A stretch of DNA of 21,261 nucleotides from an uncultured Oscillospiraceae bacterium (lineage in GTDB: Bacteria; Bacillota; Clostridia; Oscillospirales; Oscillospiraceae), in the NCBI GenBank assembly GCA_934661135.1, contig CAKUJA010000038.1, forward strand, positions 1-21,261. The letters are read 5' to 3'. The translations under genes and the position numbers were made by a program. The notes under the pieces are model-generated. The model was not told where the DNA came from. It did not search any database and saw nothing but the letters and a program-made list of their open reading frames with translations. Positions 1-7,431 of this stretch are shown here, in pieces. How positions within the stretch are numbered: the first letter of the stretch is position 1; each line of letters starts with the position of its first letter.

Positions 1-267
1 GAGGTTGCACGATGTGTTGGAACTGCTCCCAGTCCCTCATCCGTCTGCTTTGCAGACACCGTCCCCGGAGGGGAAGGCAATCCGCTGCGGCGGGGGATGG
101 GCGGACAGGGGCGTTCGCCCCTACGGGTACGGGGGAAGATCGGAGATTGTAACGATGCATTGCAACTGCTCCCAGACCCTCATCCGTCTGCTTTGCAGAC
201 ACCGTCCCCGGAGGGGAAGGCAATCCGCTGCGGCGGTGGACGGGCGGACAGGGGCGTCCGCCCCTGC
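1..267. repeat. Two tandem copies (~143 bp period) of a composite hairpin repeat
   Basis: A unit starting at 1 is repeated from about 143 with only scattered differences. Each copy carries a GTCTGC/GCAGAC hairpin with a TTT loop, a TCCCC/GGGGA hairpin, and a GCGGAC/GTCCGC-type palindrome around GGGGCG (degenerate, GTTCGC, in copy 1). The stretch 99-179 lines up without gaps with 21181-21261 at the other end of the window. From general knowledge, similar hairpin modules are common dispersed intergenic repeats in gut Clostridia. I see no transposase, and the reading frames crossing the repeat look like no known protein. It is probably a non-autonomous or REP-like element. The left end is cut by the window edge. 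Confidence 0.85.
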
Positions 268-293
268 AAAATGGGGATATACGGGCGCAAATT

Positions 294-323
294 GGGCAGC
301 ACCGGAGAGGTGCTGCCCTTTCT
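294..323 (-). terminator. Hairpin terminator after the NlpC/P60 gene
   Basis: A perfect 10-bp stem (294-303 with 309-318) and a 5-nt loop lie 11 bases beyond the stop codon of the minus-strand NlpC/P60 gene. On the minus strand the stem is followed only by a weak AATTTG tract. On the plus strand a TTTCTT run follows it, so it may work in both directions. Confidence 0.6.
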
Positions 324-333
324 TGCTACCGGA

Positions 334-1650
334 TTAGCCACCGATGATGCGCCGTGCGCCGATGTAGCGGTTGGTATAATAGGTCTCGTTCAGAGAGTTG
401 ATACGGACGCCGGTAGACGGCGTGGAGGCGTGGACGAAGTTGCCGTCGCCGATATACATTCCGACGTGGTTGGCATAATTGCCATAGCCGAAGAACACAA
501 GGTCGCCGACCTGGAGCGCGTCGCGCGAGACGGCGGTGCCCTGATCCATCTGATCGTCAGCGGTACGGTTCATCGAATAGCCGTACTGTCGCAGGCAGTA
601 GTACATCAGGCCGGAGCAGTCGAAGCCGGTGGAGGGGGAGCTGCCGCCGTAGACGTAATTATAGCCGACGAAGGTGCAGACGAAACTTGCAATCTCGGCC
701 GCCGTACCGGAGCCGGAGACCACTGTGCCGCTGCCGGGATTGGACTGGCCGCCCTTCTGATCGGAGAGATATTGGCCGGAGACATAGGCCGTATGCCCCT
801 GATACTGGATGCGCATCCATCCGTTGGAGCAGGCGCCGGTGACGGTGACGGCGTCGCCATAGCGGAGCGTGCCGACCTGCGTGCTGGCAGACGACCAGGA
901 GTCGCGGACGTTGAGCGTCTGCGCGGTGACGTACATGGTCTTGCTGGTGTCGGTGACGGTGACATTCGTATCGGCGCCGTTGCCGCTGTCGACAACATCC
1001 GCCGTCAGAACCGCGTAGTAGTAATACTCCTTGACGCGCTTAAACGCGCGCAGAAACATGGTCATCGCTTCCTGCCGGGAGGCATTGCCGGTCGGGTCGA
1101 GAACCACATTGCCGGAGGAATCCTTCGTGCCGTTGACATAGCTGTATGTCACGCAGAACTGCGCGGATTCCTTCGCCCAGTTGGAAAGGGAGGATGCGTC
1201 CTTGAACTGGCCGAGGGCATTGGCGTCGACCGACAGCGCCGGCTTAAAGGCTGCGGAATAGCAGAAATTCTCCAGCAGCTTGAAAAACTCCTGCCGCGTG
1301 ATGGCCTGATTGGGACGGAACGTGCCGTCGGGATAGCCGGAGACAATGCCATATTCATAGGCCTTCAGGATGTCCGGGTCGCTGGTATCGGAAAAATAGG
1401 TGGTCGATTCGGGGTCGATGCTGTTGCCGGTGGCTTTTTCAAACGCCTGCACAGCCAGCGTGCACATCTCGCCGCGCGTGATGTCCTGCTTCAGGTCGAG
1501 CTGGGTAAACGCGTCCGGCAGGATGCCAAGCGTCTGCATTTCACTGTAATTGCTGGCGAACCAATTGCTGTAATTGGCGGCAAGCGCGCCGGAGACCATC
1601 GAAACTGTCAACAGCAGCGCCAGCAGCAGGCATATCATTCTACGTTTCAT
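334..1650 (-). CDS. Secreted SLH-SH3-NlpC/P60 cell-wall hydrolase
   Basis: A 438-residue exported protein, probably a peptidoglycan endopeptidase. A signal peptide (Lys-Arg-Arg, hydrophobic stretch, ALAA) covers about residues 1-25. Three S-layer-homology-like repeats follow at about 30-205 (one contains SGYPDGTFRP). A bacterial SH3 domain with LNVRDSWS lies at about 238-297, and the NlpC/P60 domain at about 318-438. The likely catalytic triad residues are Cys345 (FDCSG), His395 (NHVGMYIG) and His407 (FVHAST). In the family these enzymes cut the gamma-D-Glu to diamino-acid bond, and the SLH repeats would anchor the protein to the wall. The start at 1650 is chosen because AAGGAGG lies just upstream and the signal peptide begins there. 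Its ATG shares one base with the xth stop (TGATG), which suggests coupled translation. Confidence 0.9.
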   Translation of the reverse strand: MKRRMICLLLALLLTVSMVSGALAANYSNWFASNYSEMQTLGILPDAFTQLDLKQDITRGEMCTLAVQAFEKATGNSIDPESTTYFSDTSDPDILKAYEYGIVSGYPDGTFRPNQAITRQEFFKLLENFCYSAAFKPALSVDANALGQFKDASSLSNWAKESAQFCVTYSYVNGTKDSSGNVVLDPTGNASRQEAMTMFLRAFKRVKEYYYYAVLTADVVDSGNGADTNVTVTDTSKTMYVTAQTLNVRDSWSSASTQVGTLRYGDAVTVTGACSNGWMRIQYQGHTAYVSGQYLSDQKGGQSNPGSGTVVSGSGTAAEIASFVCTFVGYNYVYGGSSPSTGFDCSGLMYYCLRQYGYSMNRTADDQMDQGTAVSRDALQVGDLVFFGYGNYANHVGMYIGDGNFVHASTPSTGVRINSLNETYYTNRYIGARRIIGG

Positions 1651-2411
1651 CAAAATTCCTCCTTCAGGGTCAGGCCGATCGGACAATGATCGGAACCAAA
1701 AATGTCCGCATGAATGGGCGCGGCTTCAATTTTGTCGCGCAGCCGATTGGAGACCAGAAAATAGTCGATGCGCCAGCCGGCGTTTTTCTCCCGCGCATGG
1801 AAGCGGTAGCTCCACCACGAATAGCGGCCGGTCGCGTCCGGCTCGAGGTAGCGGAAGGTATCAGTAAAGCCGGCGGCAAGCAGTTCGGTGAACTTCCCGC
1901 GCTCCTCGTCGGAAAAGCCGGCATTGCCGCGGTTTGGGCCGGGATTTTTCAGGTCGATCTCCTGATGGGCGACGTTCAGGTCACCGCAGGCGATGACCGG
2001 CTTGACGGCGTCCAGCGCGCAAAGCCGCGCGCGGAAGGCATCGTCCCACGCCATGCGGTGGTCGAGCCGCTTCAGACCGTCCTGCGCGTTTGGCGTATAG
2101 CAGGTGACAACATAGAAGCCGGGGTACTCGAGCGTAATCATGCGGCCCTCATGGTCCAGCTCGTCGACACCGACACCGTAGGTCACGGAGCAGGGCGGGC
2201 GCTTGGCGAAGATCGCCGTGCCGGAATACCCCTTCTTTTCGGCGGAGCACCAGAACTGCTCATACCCCGGCAGGTCGAGCGAAAGCTGCTCTGGCTGGAG
2301 CTTCGTCTCCTGCAGGCAGAAGAAGTCGGCGCCGGCAGTCTGGAAAAAGTCTAAAAAGCCTTTTTGCAGGCAGGCGCGCAGGCCGTTGACGTTCCACGAG
2401 ATCAGATTCAT
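1650..2411 (-). CDS. xth: Exodeoxyribonuclease III / AP endonuclease
   Basis: A 253-residue enzyme of the ExoIII (Xth/ExoA) branch of the endonuclease-exonuclease-phosphatase fold. In base-excision repair it cuts DNA 5' to abasic sites and trims blocked 3' ends. Family residues are present in order: the N-terminal ISWNVNGLRA, the metal ligand Glu35 in LQETK, Tyr105 in CYTPNAQ, Asp144 and Asn146 in GDLNVAH, WRIDYFLVS near 213-221, and the SDH triad ending at His242. The length is normal for the bacterial family. AAGGAG precedes the ATG, and a clear sigma-A promoter lies about 40 bp upstream. It is the first gene of a two-gene unit, with its stop overlapping the start of the NlpC/P60 gene. Confidence 0.95.
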   Translation of the reverse strand: MNLISWNVNGLRACLQKGFLDFFQTAGADFFCLQETKLQPEQLSLDLPGYEQFWCSAEKKGYSGTAIFAKRPPCSVTYGVGVDELDHEGRMITLEYPGFYVVTCYTPNAQDGLKRLDHRMAWDDAFRARLCALDAVKPVIACGDLNVAHQEIDLKNPGPNRGNAGFSDEERGKFTELLAAGFTDTFRYLEPDATGRYSWWSYRFHAREKNAGWRIDYFLVSNRLRDKIEAAPIHADIFGSDHCPIGLTLKEEF

Positions 2412-2447
2412 GGGGAATTCTCCTTCGATTTCGACAATTCACGGAGT

Positions 2448-2476
2448 ATTATAGCAGGTTATGACAACCATGACAA
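2448..2476 (-). promoter_or_regulatory. Sigma-A-type promoter for xth
   Basis: On the minus strand a TTGTCA -35 box (2476-2471) is separated by exactly 17 nt from a consensus TATAAT -10 box (2453-2448), with TG one base upstream of the -10 box. Transcription would begin near 2441 and read xth and the NlpC/P60 gene. Confidence 0.8.
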
Positions 2477-2504
2477 GCTTTTTTGTAATAATTCGTAACC
2501 AATC

Positions 2505-2533
2505 TTGTCTTTCGCGCGATTTTATGATATAAC
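2505..2533 (+). promoter_or_regulatory. Probable promoter for murT-gatD
   Basis: TTGTCT (2505-2510), a 17-nt spacer and TATAAC (2528-2533), with an extended TGA just before the -10 box. The predicted start of transcription, about 2540, falls at or next to the first candidate murT ATG (2541). The transcript would be leaderless or have a very short leader to the ATG at 2559. It runs divergently from the xth promoter. Confidence 0.55.
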
Positions 2534-2540
2534 TATGGGC

Positions 2541-3911
2541 ATGAAACTGAAGGTATTGATGGCTGTGCTTGCTTGCAAGCTCTCCCGGGTTGCGATCCGT
2601 CTGCTGGGCAGAGGCGGAACCGATTTCCCCGGGCGCATCGCACTGAAAATCTGCCCGAACCTGCTGGGAGAACTGGCAAAGAACGTGACGACGGTGATTG
2701 TCACGGGTACCAACGGCAAGACCACGACGTCGCGCATGATTGAGCAGTCGTGGATCGACGCTGGAATTTCTTACTTTGCCAACAAGTCCGGCGCAAATTT
2801 GCTCAGCGGCGTGACCGCCGAGTTTGCCATGCACTCGTCGCTGCTCGGCAAGTGCCGCTACACGCACGCGCTGATGGAGGCGGACGAGGCCGCGTTTAAG
2901 GCGATCTCCACGTTTGTGGACGCGAAGGCCGTCGTGGTGACGAACCTGTTCCGCGACCAGCTCGACCGCTACGGCGAGGTGACGCACACGCTGGAAAACA
3001 TCAAGATCGGCATCAGCCACAGCCCGAACGCGACGCTCTGTCTGAACGCGGACGATTCGCTCTGCACGTCGATTCACGATGATTTTGCAAATCCGGTGAT
3101 TTTCTTCGGCGTGAACACTCCGATCTACGCATCGCGCGTGACGGAGCTTTCGGACGCGCCATACTGCATCCGCTGCAAGAGCGAATATGTCTACGACTAC
3201 GTGACCTACGGTCATCTCGGCAGCTACCGTTGCCCGAAGTGCGGCTACTGCCGGCCGCAGACCGATGTGGCGGTGGCGAAGGTGCTCTCGTCGGACGCGG
3301 AGCAGTCGACGGTCGTGTTCCGCATTGGCGAGGAGGAATACGAGGCGAAGATCAATCTGCCGGGCGGCTACAACATTTACAACGCCTGCGCGACGATGGC
3401 CGCGGGGAAGGCGATGGGTCTGGACGCGGCGACGACGGCGAAGTCGCTGTCTGAGTTCGCCTGCGGCTTCGGCCGGATGGAAAAATTTGAGATCGGTGGC
3501 ACGGACGTGCGCATGATTCTGATTAAAAACCCCGCCGGGTGCAACCAGGTATTGAACTTCCTGACGCAGATCCGTGAGCCGTTTGTGTTTGCGGCGTGCC
3601 TGAACGACCGGGCGCAGGACGGCAAGGACGTGAGCTGGATTTGGGACGTCGATTTCGAGCGGCTCTGCCAGATGGACAACACGCTGAGCGAGATCTACGT
3701 CTCCGGCGTGCGCGCGGACGACATGGCACTGCGGTTTGCGTATGCCGGGTTCCCGACAAACCGGATTCACGTCGTCAAGGACTACACGGCGCTCTGCGAA
3801 CAGGCGACGTCGCACGGAAAGCCGGTCTACATGATGCCGACGTATACGGCGATGCTGGCACTGCGGCAGACGATCAGCAAGCACTACGGCTATAAGAATT
3901 TCTGGGAATAA
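2541..3911 (+). CDS. murT: MurT, ligase subunit of lipid II isoglutaminyl synthase
   Basis: A 456-residue Mur-ligase-like protein. With GatD it amidates the alpha-carboxyl of D-Glu in lipid II to D-isoglutamine, using ATP and ammonia from glutamine. Visible features are the P-loop TGTNGKTTTS (residues 55-64), a Cys4 zinc ribbon inserted in the middle domain (Cys209, Cys212, Cys231, Cys234), KNPAGCNQVL near 329-338, and the C-terminal signature DGKDVSWIWDVDFE. Asp363 in that signature is probably the essential aspartate of the family. The start is uncertain. ATG 2541 fits the usual N-terminal length but has no ribosome binding site. ATG 2559 has TGAAGG at 2548-2553 and would remove six residues. 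gatD follows after 9 nt. Confidence 0.93.
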   Translation: MKLKVLMAVLACKLSRVAIRLLGRGGTDFPGRIALKICPNLLGELAKNVTTVIVTGTNGKTTTSRMIEQSWIDAGISYFANKSGANLLSGVTAEFAMHSSLLGKCRYTHALMEADEAAFKAISTFVDAKAVVVTNLFRDQLDRYGEVTHTLENIKIGISHSPNATLCLNADDSLCTSIHDDFANPVIFFGVNTPIYASRVTELSDAPYCIRCKSEYVYDYVTYGHLGSYRCPKCGYCRPQTDVAVAKVLSSDAEQSTVVFRIGEEEYEAKINLPGGYNIYNACATMAAGKAMGLDAATTAKSLSEFACGFGRMEKFEIGGTDVRMILIKNPAGCNQVLNFLTQIREPFVFAACLNDRAQDGKDVSWIWDVDFERLCQMDNTLSEIYVSGVRADDMALRFAYAGFPTNRIHVVKDYTALCEQATSHGKPVYMMPTYTAMLALRQTISKHYGYKNFWE

Positions 3912-3920
3912 GGAGACGCT

Positions 3921-4646
3921 ATGGAACTGAAGATTTGTCATCTTTATCCCGATATTTTGAATCTCTACGGCGATCGGGGCAACATTCTCTGTATGCAAAA
4001 GCGTCTGGAGTGGCGCGGAATTGACGTGACGGTTACGGGTGTGTCGATCGGGCAGGCGCTCAAGGCCGCGGACTACGACCTGCTGTTTGTCGGCGGCGGG
4101 CAGGACTTCGAGCAGGAGGTGCTGCTCGGCGATCTGGCAGGAGAGAAAACTGCGGAGCTGAAGGCGGGTATTGAGGACGGACTGCCGGTGCTCGCCATCT
4201 GCGGCGGCTATCAGATGCTCGGGCAGTATTATAAGACTTGGGACGGGCAGCAGTGCGATTTCACCGGTGCGCTCGACCTCTATACGATCGGCTCAAAGGA
4301 GCGCATGATCGGCAACTATCTGTTTACGTGCGATGAGCTGAACTGCGAGATTGTCGGCTTTGAGAATCACTCGGGCAAGACGTATCTCGGCGCGGGCGTG
4401 AAGCCGATGGGAAAGGTGCTCACGGGATTCGGCAACAACGGCGAGGACGATACCGAGGGTGCGCGGTATAAAAACGTGTTTGCCACGTATTCGCATGGCT
4501 GTCTGCTGCCGAAAAACCCGAAGCTGGCGGACTATATCCTGAAAACCGCGCTGGAGCGGAAATACGGCACGGCGGAGCTGACGCCGCTGGACGACACGCT
4601 GGAACAGCACGCGCACGACTATATGCAAAACCGGCTGACCAAGTAA
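3921..4646 (+). CDS. gatD: GatD, glutaminase subunit of lipid II isoglutaminyl synthase
   Basis: A 241-residue class-I glutamine amidotransferase of the CobB/CobQ-like type. It hydrolyses glutamine and passes ammonia to MurT. The nucleophile is Cys94 in LAICGGYQMLG, and the partner His is His192 in YSHGCLLPKNP. Arg128 (KERMIGNY) matches the substrate-contacting arginine described for Staphylococcus aureus GatD. An oxyanion-type VGGGQDFEQ lies at about 57-65 and GFENHSG at 146-152. AAGGAG precedes the ATG at 3921. The spacing to murT and the fixed murT-gatD order across Gram-positives support one operon. A structured spacer and a terminator follow the stop. Confidence 0.95.
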   Translation: MELKICHLYPDILNLYGDRGNILCMQKRLEWRGIDVTVTGVSIGQALKAADYDLLFVGGGQDFEQEVLLGDLAGEKTAELKAGIEDGLPVLAICGGYQMLGQYYKTWDGQQCDFTGALDLYTIGSKERMIGNYLFTCDELNCEIVGFENHSGKTYLGAGVKPMGKVLTGFGNNGEDDTEGARYKNVFATYSHGCLLPKNPKLADYILKTALERKYGTAELTPLDDTLEQHAHDYMQNRLTK

Positions 4647-4662
4647 GCACGCGCAGAATTCA

Positions 4663-4769
4663 ACCCATCCGAGCATGGGTCGGGCGCTCATATCATTCCC
4701 CGGTCGACCCATCAGAAGGGGGAGCGCACATTTGCTAGGGTGTATCTGAAAGGAATACTGAAGGATACA
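4663..4769 (+). other. Structured 3' region after gatD, possible pseudoknot RNA
   Basis: This stretch between the gatD stop and its terminator has several complementary segments. A hairpin pairs 4663-4668 with 4675-4680. A stem pairs 4684-4689 with 4722-4727 and continues as 4698-4701 with 4718-4721. Its loop bases 4705-4712 are an exact complement of 4675-4682, so they could close an 8-bp pseudoknot that excludes the first hairpin. A further stem pairs TGTATC (4741-4746) with GATACA (4764-4769). No promoter or convincing reading frame is visible inside it. It may be a small RNA or 3'-UTR element. I could not match it to a known RNA family. Confidence 0.4.
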
Positions 4770-4771
4770 AG

Positions 4772-4816
4772 AACCGCCACGGCAGGATAAGCTGCCGTGG
4801 CGGTTTCTGTTTTTTC
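4772..4816 (+). terminator. Strong intrinsic terminator of murT-gatD
   Basis: A perfect 14-bp stem (4772-4785 with 4792-4805), a 6-nt GATAAG loop and a T-rich tail (TTTCTGTTTTTTC). A weaker hairpin with TTTT after it lies at 4824-4846. Confidence 0.92.
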
Positions 4817-4847
4817 AATTCCGCCGTTCCGGTAAAGAACGGTTTTC

Positions 4848-5414
4848 TCAGAGGGTATGGTCGCAGACCTCGAGAACCTTGGCTTGCAGGGATTTGAGGT
4901 CGCGGAAGGTATCGGGGCGCTTGCTCTCGTCGCGCAGGAGGGCGGAGGGATGGTAGAGCGCGGTGAACCAGATGCCGCCCTTCTGCGACCACTGGCCGTG
5001 GTCGCGCGAAATTTTGAAATCGTCGCGAATGAGCTTCATCGCGGCGATCCGGCCAAGGCAGACGATGATCTTCGGGTGGAGCAGGCGCGTCTGTGCGCGC
5101 AGCCAGCCGATGCAGGCATCCTGCTCAACCTGAAGCGGGTCGCGGTTATGCGGCGGGCGGCACTTGACGATATTGGCGATATAGCAATTCTCACGTCCAA
5201 GATCGACGATGGAGAGCATCTCGTCAAGCAGGCGGCCGGCAGGGCCGACAAACGGCTCACCGCGCAGATCTTCCTGCTCGCCGGGGCCTTCGCCGACAAA
5301 GAGCACCTCCGCATTTTCAGGGCCAACGCCGAAGGCGACGTTGGTACGCGTCTGGCAGAGGGGACACTGCGTACAGGAAAGGCAGGCGGCGCGCAGATCT
5401 TCCCAGGTTGTCAT
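4848..5414 (-). CDS. udg: Family 4 uracil-DNA glycosylase (iron-sulfur type)
   Basis: A 188-residue glycosylase that removes uracil from DNA, the first step of uracil base-excision repair. It has the family 4/5 motif GEGPGEQED (residues 41-49), FVGPAGRLLDEM, NIVKCRPPHNR, and a C-terminal YHPSALLR. Four cysteines in the expected pattern (Cys14, Cys17, Cys85, Cys101) would hold a [4Fe-4S] cluster. The frame stays open further upstream, but AGGAGG at 5421-5426 and the start of homology fix the ATG at 5414. That ATG overlaps the carboxypeptidase stop by 4 nt (ATGA), so translation is probably coupled. Like xth, it is a repair gene joined to a peptidoglycan gene. Confidence 0.93.
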   Translation of the reverse strand: MTTWEDLRAACLSCTQCPLCQTRTNVAFGVGPENAEVLFVGEGPGEQEDLRGEPFVGPAGRLLDEMLSIVDLGRENCYIANIVKCRPPHNRDPLQVEQDACIGWLRAQTRLLHPKIIVCLGRIAAMKLIRDDFKISRDHGQWSQKGGIWFTALYHPSALLRDESKRPDTFRDLKSLQAKVLEVCDHTL

Positions 5415-6883
5415 TGATTGTCCTCCTCCCACGGATCGACAGTCTGCTGGCGGCGGCGAAGCGCTTCGCGCCGCTGCTCGATGCGCTGGCGGCGGCGGAT
5501 TCTGCGGCGGATGGATACCCAGAGCAGCAGCGCCGCAAGCAGGACAAGGATGATGACGATCAGCGCCACGACCCATTTCCACCAGTTGCGCTGCATATAG
5601 GCGGCTGTATCGGTGCGGATGGCGGAGATCTCCGATTTGGCGACGTCCGCAATGGCGAGAAGATCCGTCTGCTGAAGCACCTCGCCCTGGTAGCTGACGG
5701 TGGCCGTGCCGAGCACGTCGCCCTCGTGGACAGGCGCTTCTACGGTATCACTCGTGAGATCGAGCGCGATATCGAGCTGGGACTCGTCGTAGCCGTTGGG
5801 CAGAAGAATCTGAATGTCATCCTTCGGGGCGACGGCGACGGCCTCCGCGCCGGCGGAGCTGGTCACCCCGACCTGCGCAACCGGATAGAGCGGCGAGAGG
5901 ACGGAGACATAGGAGAAGTTGTCAAAGCCGTAGTTGAACAGGCGGATGCACTCCGGGAAGCTCTCCATCTGGATGTCGCCGGTGTCGAGCACGGTGGTCT
6001 CGGCGCCGCAGACGATGCCGAGCAGGTACATTCCGTTGTTCTTCGCGGCGGAGATGACACAGCGCCCTGCCGGGGTGGTATAGCCGGTTTTGATGCCGAT
6101 GGCCTTGGAATAATAGTAGCGGTTGCCGCTGCTCTGGAAGATCAGCATATTGGTGGTCTTTAGGACGCGCTCGTCGGAGAGGTTCGTAGCCGGGAGGGTA
6201 TACTCCGCGGTGTTGGTGATCTCCCGGAAGTTGGCGCTTTTCAGCGCGGCCTCGACGATGCGCGACAGGTCGCGCGCAGTGGTATAGTGGCTCTCGTTGT
6301 GCAGGCCGTGCGGGTTCATAAAGTGGGTATCCATGCAGCCAAGCTCATAGGCGCGTTCGTTCATCATCTGCACGAAATCGGGGATCGTGCCGCCGATATG
6401 CTCGGCGATGGCGTTCGCAGCTTCGTTGCCGGACTCGACCATCATGCAATAGAGCATATTTTCCAGCGTCATCTGCTCGCCAACCTGTAAGTCGGCCACG
6501 CTGCTGCCGGACACGAGATCGGCGAAGGCATCCTCCGTGACCGTGACAATATCGGAGAGGTTGCCGTTTTCCAGCGCCAGCAGACAAGTCATAATCTTGG
6601 TCAGGCTGGCAGGGTAGACCTTTTCATCGGCATTTTGCTCGTAGATGGTGCGGCCGGTATTGAGATCGATGAGCATGGCCGCCTTCGCGTTGACCGAAAA
6701 ATCGGGCAATGGGGAGACGGATGGCTGCGCGGCGGAATCGCCGGTGGGCTGCTCCGCCGGGGCGGAGGGTGCGGAATCCGGCGTGGAGACCGGCTCGGTC
6801 TCCGCCGCGAATACCGGAAGGCAAAGGGACAGAAGCGTCAGCAGACAACAAAAAAGCGCCAGAAGCGCGCGTGGTTTTTTCAT
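5411..6883 (-). CDS. D-alanyl-D-alanine carboxypeptidase (PBP5/DacF-type)
   Basis: A 490-residue serine-type carboxypeptidase that removes the terminal D-Ala of peptidoglycan pentapeptides. A signal peptide ends near residue 26 (VFAA) and is followed by a Pro/Ser/Thr-rich linker to about 60. The penicillin-binding motifs are SLTK (Ser93, Lys96), SGN (151-153) and KTG (265-267). A PBP5-like beta domain follows. The C-terminus has one strong membrane segment at about 433-455 and a very basic, Arg/Gln-rich cytoplasmic tail, instead of the amphipathic anchor of E. coli PBP5. It could be vegetative (DacA-like) or sporulation-linked (DacF-like), and the sequence does not decide. Its stop overlaps udg. 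Confidence 0.92.
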   Translation of the reverse strand: MKKPRALLALFCCLLTLLSLCLPVFAAETEPVSTPDSAPSAPAEQPTGDSAAQPSVSPLPDFSVNAKAAMLIDLNTGRTIYEQNADEKVYPASLTKIMTCLLALENGNLSDIVTVTEDAFADLVSGSSVADLQVGEQMTLENMLYCMMVESGNEAANAIAEHIGGTIPDFVQMMNERAYELGCMDTHFMNPHGLHNESHYTTARDLSRIVEAALKSANFREITNTAEYTLPATNLSDERVLKTTNMLIFQSSGNRYYYSKAIGIKTGYTTPAGRCVISAAKNNGMYLLGIVCGAETTVLDTGDIQMESFPECIRLFNYGFDNFSYVSVLSPLYPVAQVGVTSSAGAEAVAVAPKDDIQILLPNGYDESQLDIALDLTSDTVEAPVHEGDVLGTATVSYQGEVLQQTDLLAIADVAKSEISAIRTDTAAYMQRNWWKWVVALIVIILVLLAALLLWVSIRRRIRRRQRIEQRREALRRRQQTVDPWEEDNQ

Positions 6884-6912
6884 AGTATCACCAAATTCTT
6901 AGAAGATCAGCA

Positions 6913-6942
6913 TTGCCGAAGCAGGCTTCGTTGTGTTACAAT
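6913..6942 (+). promoter_or_regulatory. Possible promoter for the comEA/two-component operon
   Basis: TTGCCG (6913-6918), an 18-nt spacer and TACAAT (6937-6942). A CGAAG/CTTCG inverted repeat (6917-6930) overlaps the -35 box and could bind a regulator or be chance. Confidence 0.4.
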
Positions 6943-6969
6943 ATTATAACAAATTTTGATTGATGTCAA
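6943..6969 (-). promoter_or_regulatory. Possible promoter for the carboxypeptidase-udg unit
   Basis: On the minus strand TTGACA (6969-6964) and TATAAT (6948-6943) are both consensus, but the spacer is only 15 nt. The boxes are too good to ignore, though the spacing would weaken the promoter. It overlaps the divergent comEA upstream region. Confidence 0.4.
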
Positions 6970-6987
6970 TTGCGGAGGAAATTTGGA

Positions 6988-7431
6988 ATGAAGCGGAACG
7001 CGTGCGGGCGATGGTGCTTGTACCTGACGCTGGCGGTCTGTCTGCTTGCGGTTGGGATTCTGATCGGGCGGCTGAGCGCCGGGAGGACGGTTCGTGTGCG
7101 CACGGAGCGAAGCGGCCTGCCGGAGGTCGCTGTGCAGGACGGTTCCGGCACGGACACACCGGAGACTGCGGCAGAGCCGACAGACGCCGCGCAGGATGAT
7201 ACAGAAGCAGAATTTCCGATCAACCTGAATACGGCAAGCGCGGAGGAGCTGACGGCGCTGCCGCGCATCGGCGAGAAGCTGGCTGCACGGATTGTGGCCT
7301 ACCGCGAGGAATACGGCCGCTTTGTGGCAATTGAACAACTGATGGATGTGGACGGAATCGGCGAGGGCATTTTCAGCGGCCTGCGCGAGCTGGTATGTGT
7401 GGAGGAACACGATGAAAATTCTGGTGGTTGA
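6988..7431 (+). CDS. comEA: ComEA-like helix-hairpin-helix DNA-binding protein
   Basis: A 147-residue membrane-anchored protein. One transmembrane segment lies at about 10-27, then an acidic, Pro/Thr-rich linker, then two helix-hairpin-helix motifs at about 78-137 (INLNTASAEELTALPRIGEKLA and DVDGIGEGIF). The family binds double-stranded DNA outside the membrane for uptake in competent cells. The start at 6988 follows GGAGG (6973-6977); the frame is open a little further upstream only through a TTG. It lacks the SLBB domain often found before the HhH part in Bacillus ComEA. No comEB or comEC is adjacent. Its last 20 nt overlap the response-regulator gene. Confidence 0.85.
   Translation: MKRNACGRWCLYLTLAVCLLAVGILIGRLSAGRTVRVRTERSGLPEVAVQDGSGTDTPETAAEPTDAAQDDTEAEFPINLNTASAEELTALPRIGEKLAARIVAYREEYGRFVAIEQLMDVDGIGEGIFSGLRELVCVEEHDENSGG

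Noticed and set aside
1..267. CRISPR array
   Set aside because: Only two long units of about 143 bp with no short direct repeats separated by unique spacers, and no cas genes nearby.
97..1689. 530-residue open frame on the + strand
   Set aside because: It runs through the repeat and then antisense to the clear SLH-SH3-NlpC/P60 gene. It has no ribosome binding site and no recognisable domain, and is an effect of high GC content.
2439..3998. 519-residue open frame on the - strand
   Set aside because: It is antisense to murT, very rich in Arg/His/Val, and without family motifs. murT is certain from its P-loop, zinc ribbon and C-terminal signature.
4663..4769. 5S rRNA, signal recognition particle RNA, ZTP, preQ1 or pistol-type RNA
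   Set aside because: I compared the remembered conserved sequences of these families and found no convincing match, so no family name is given.
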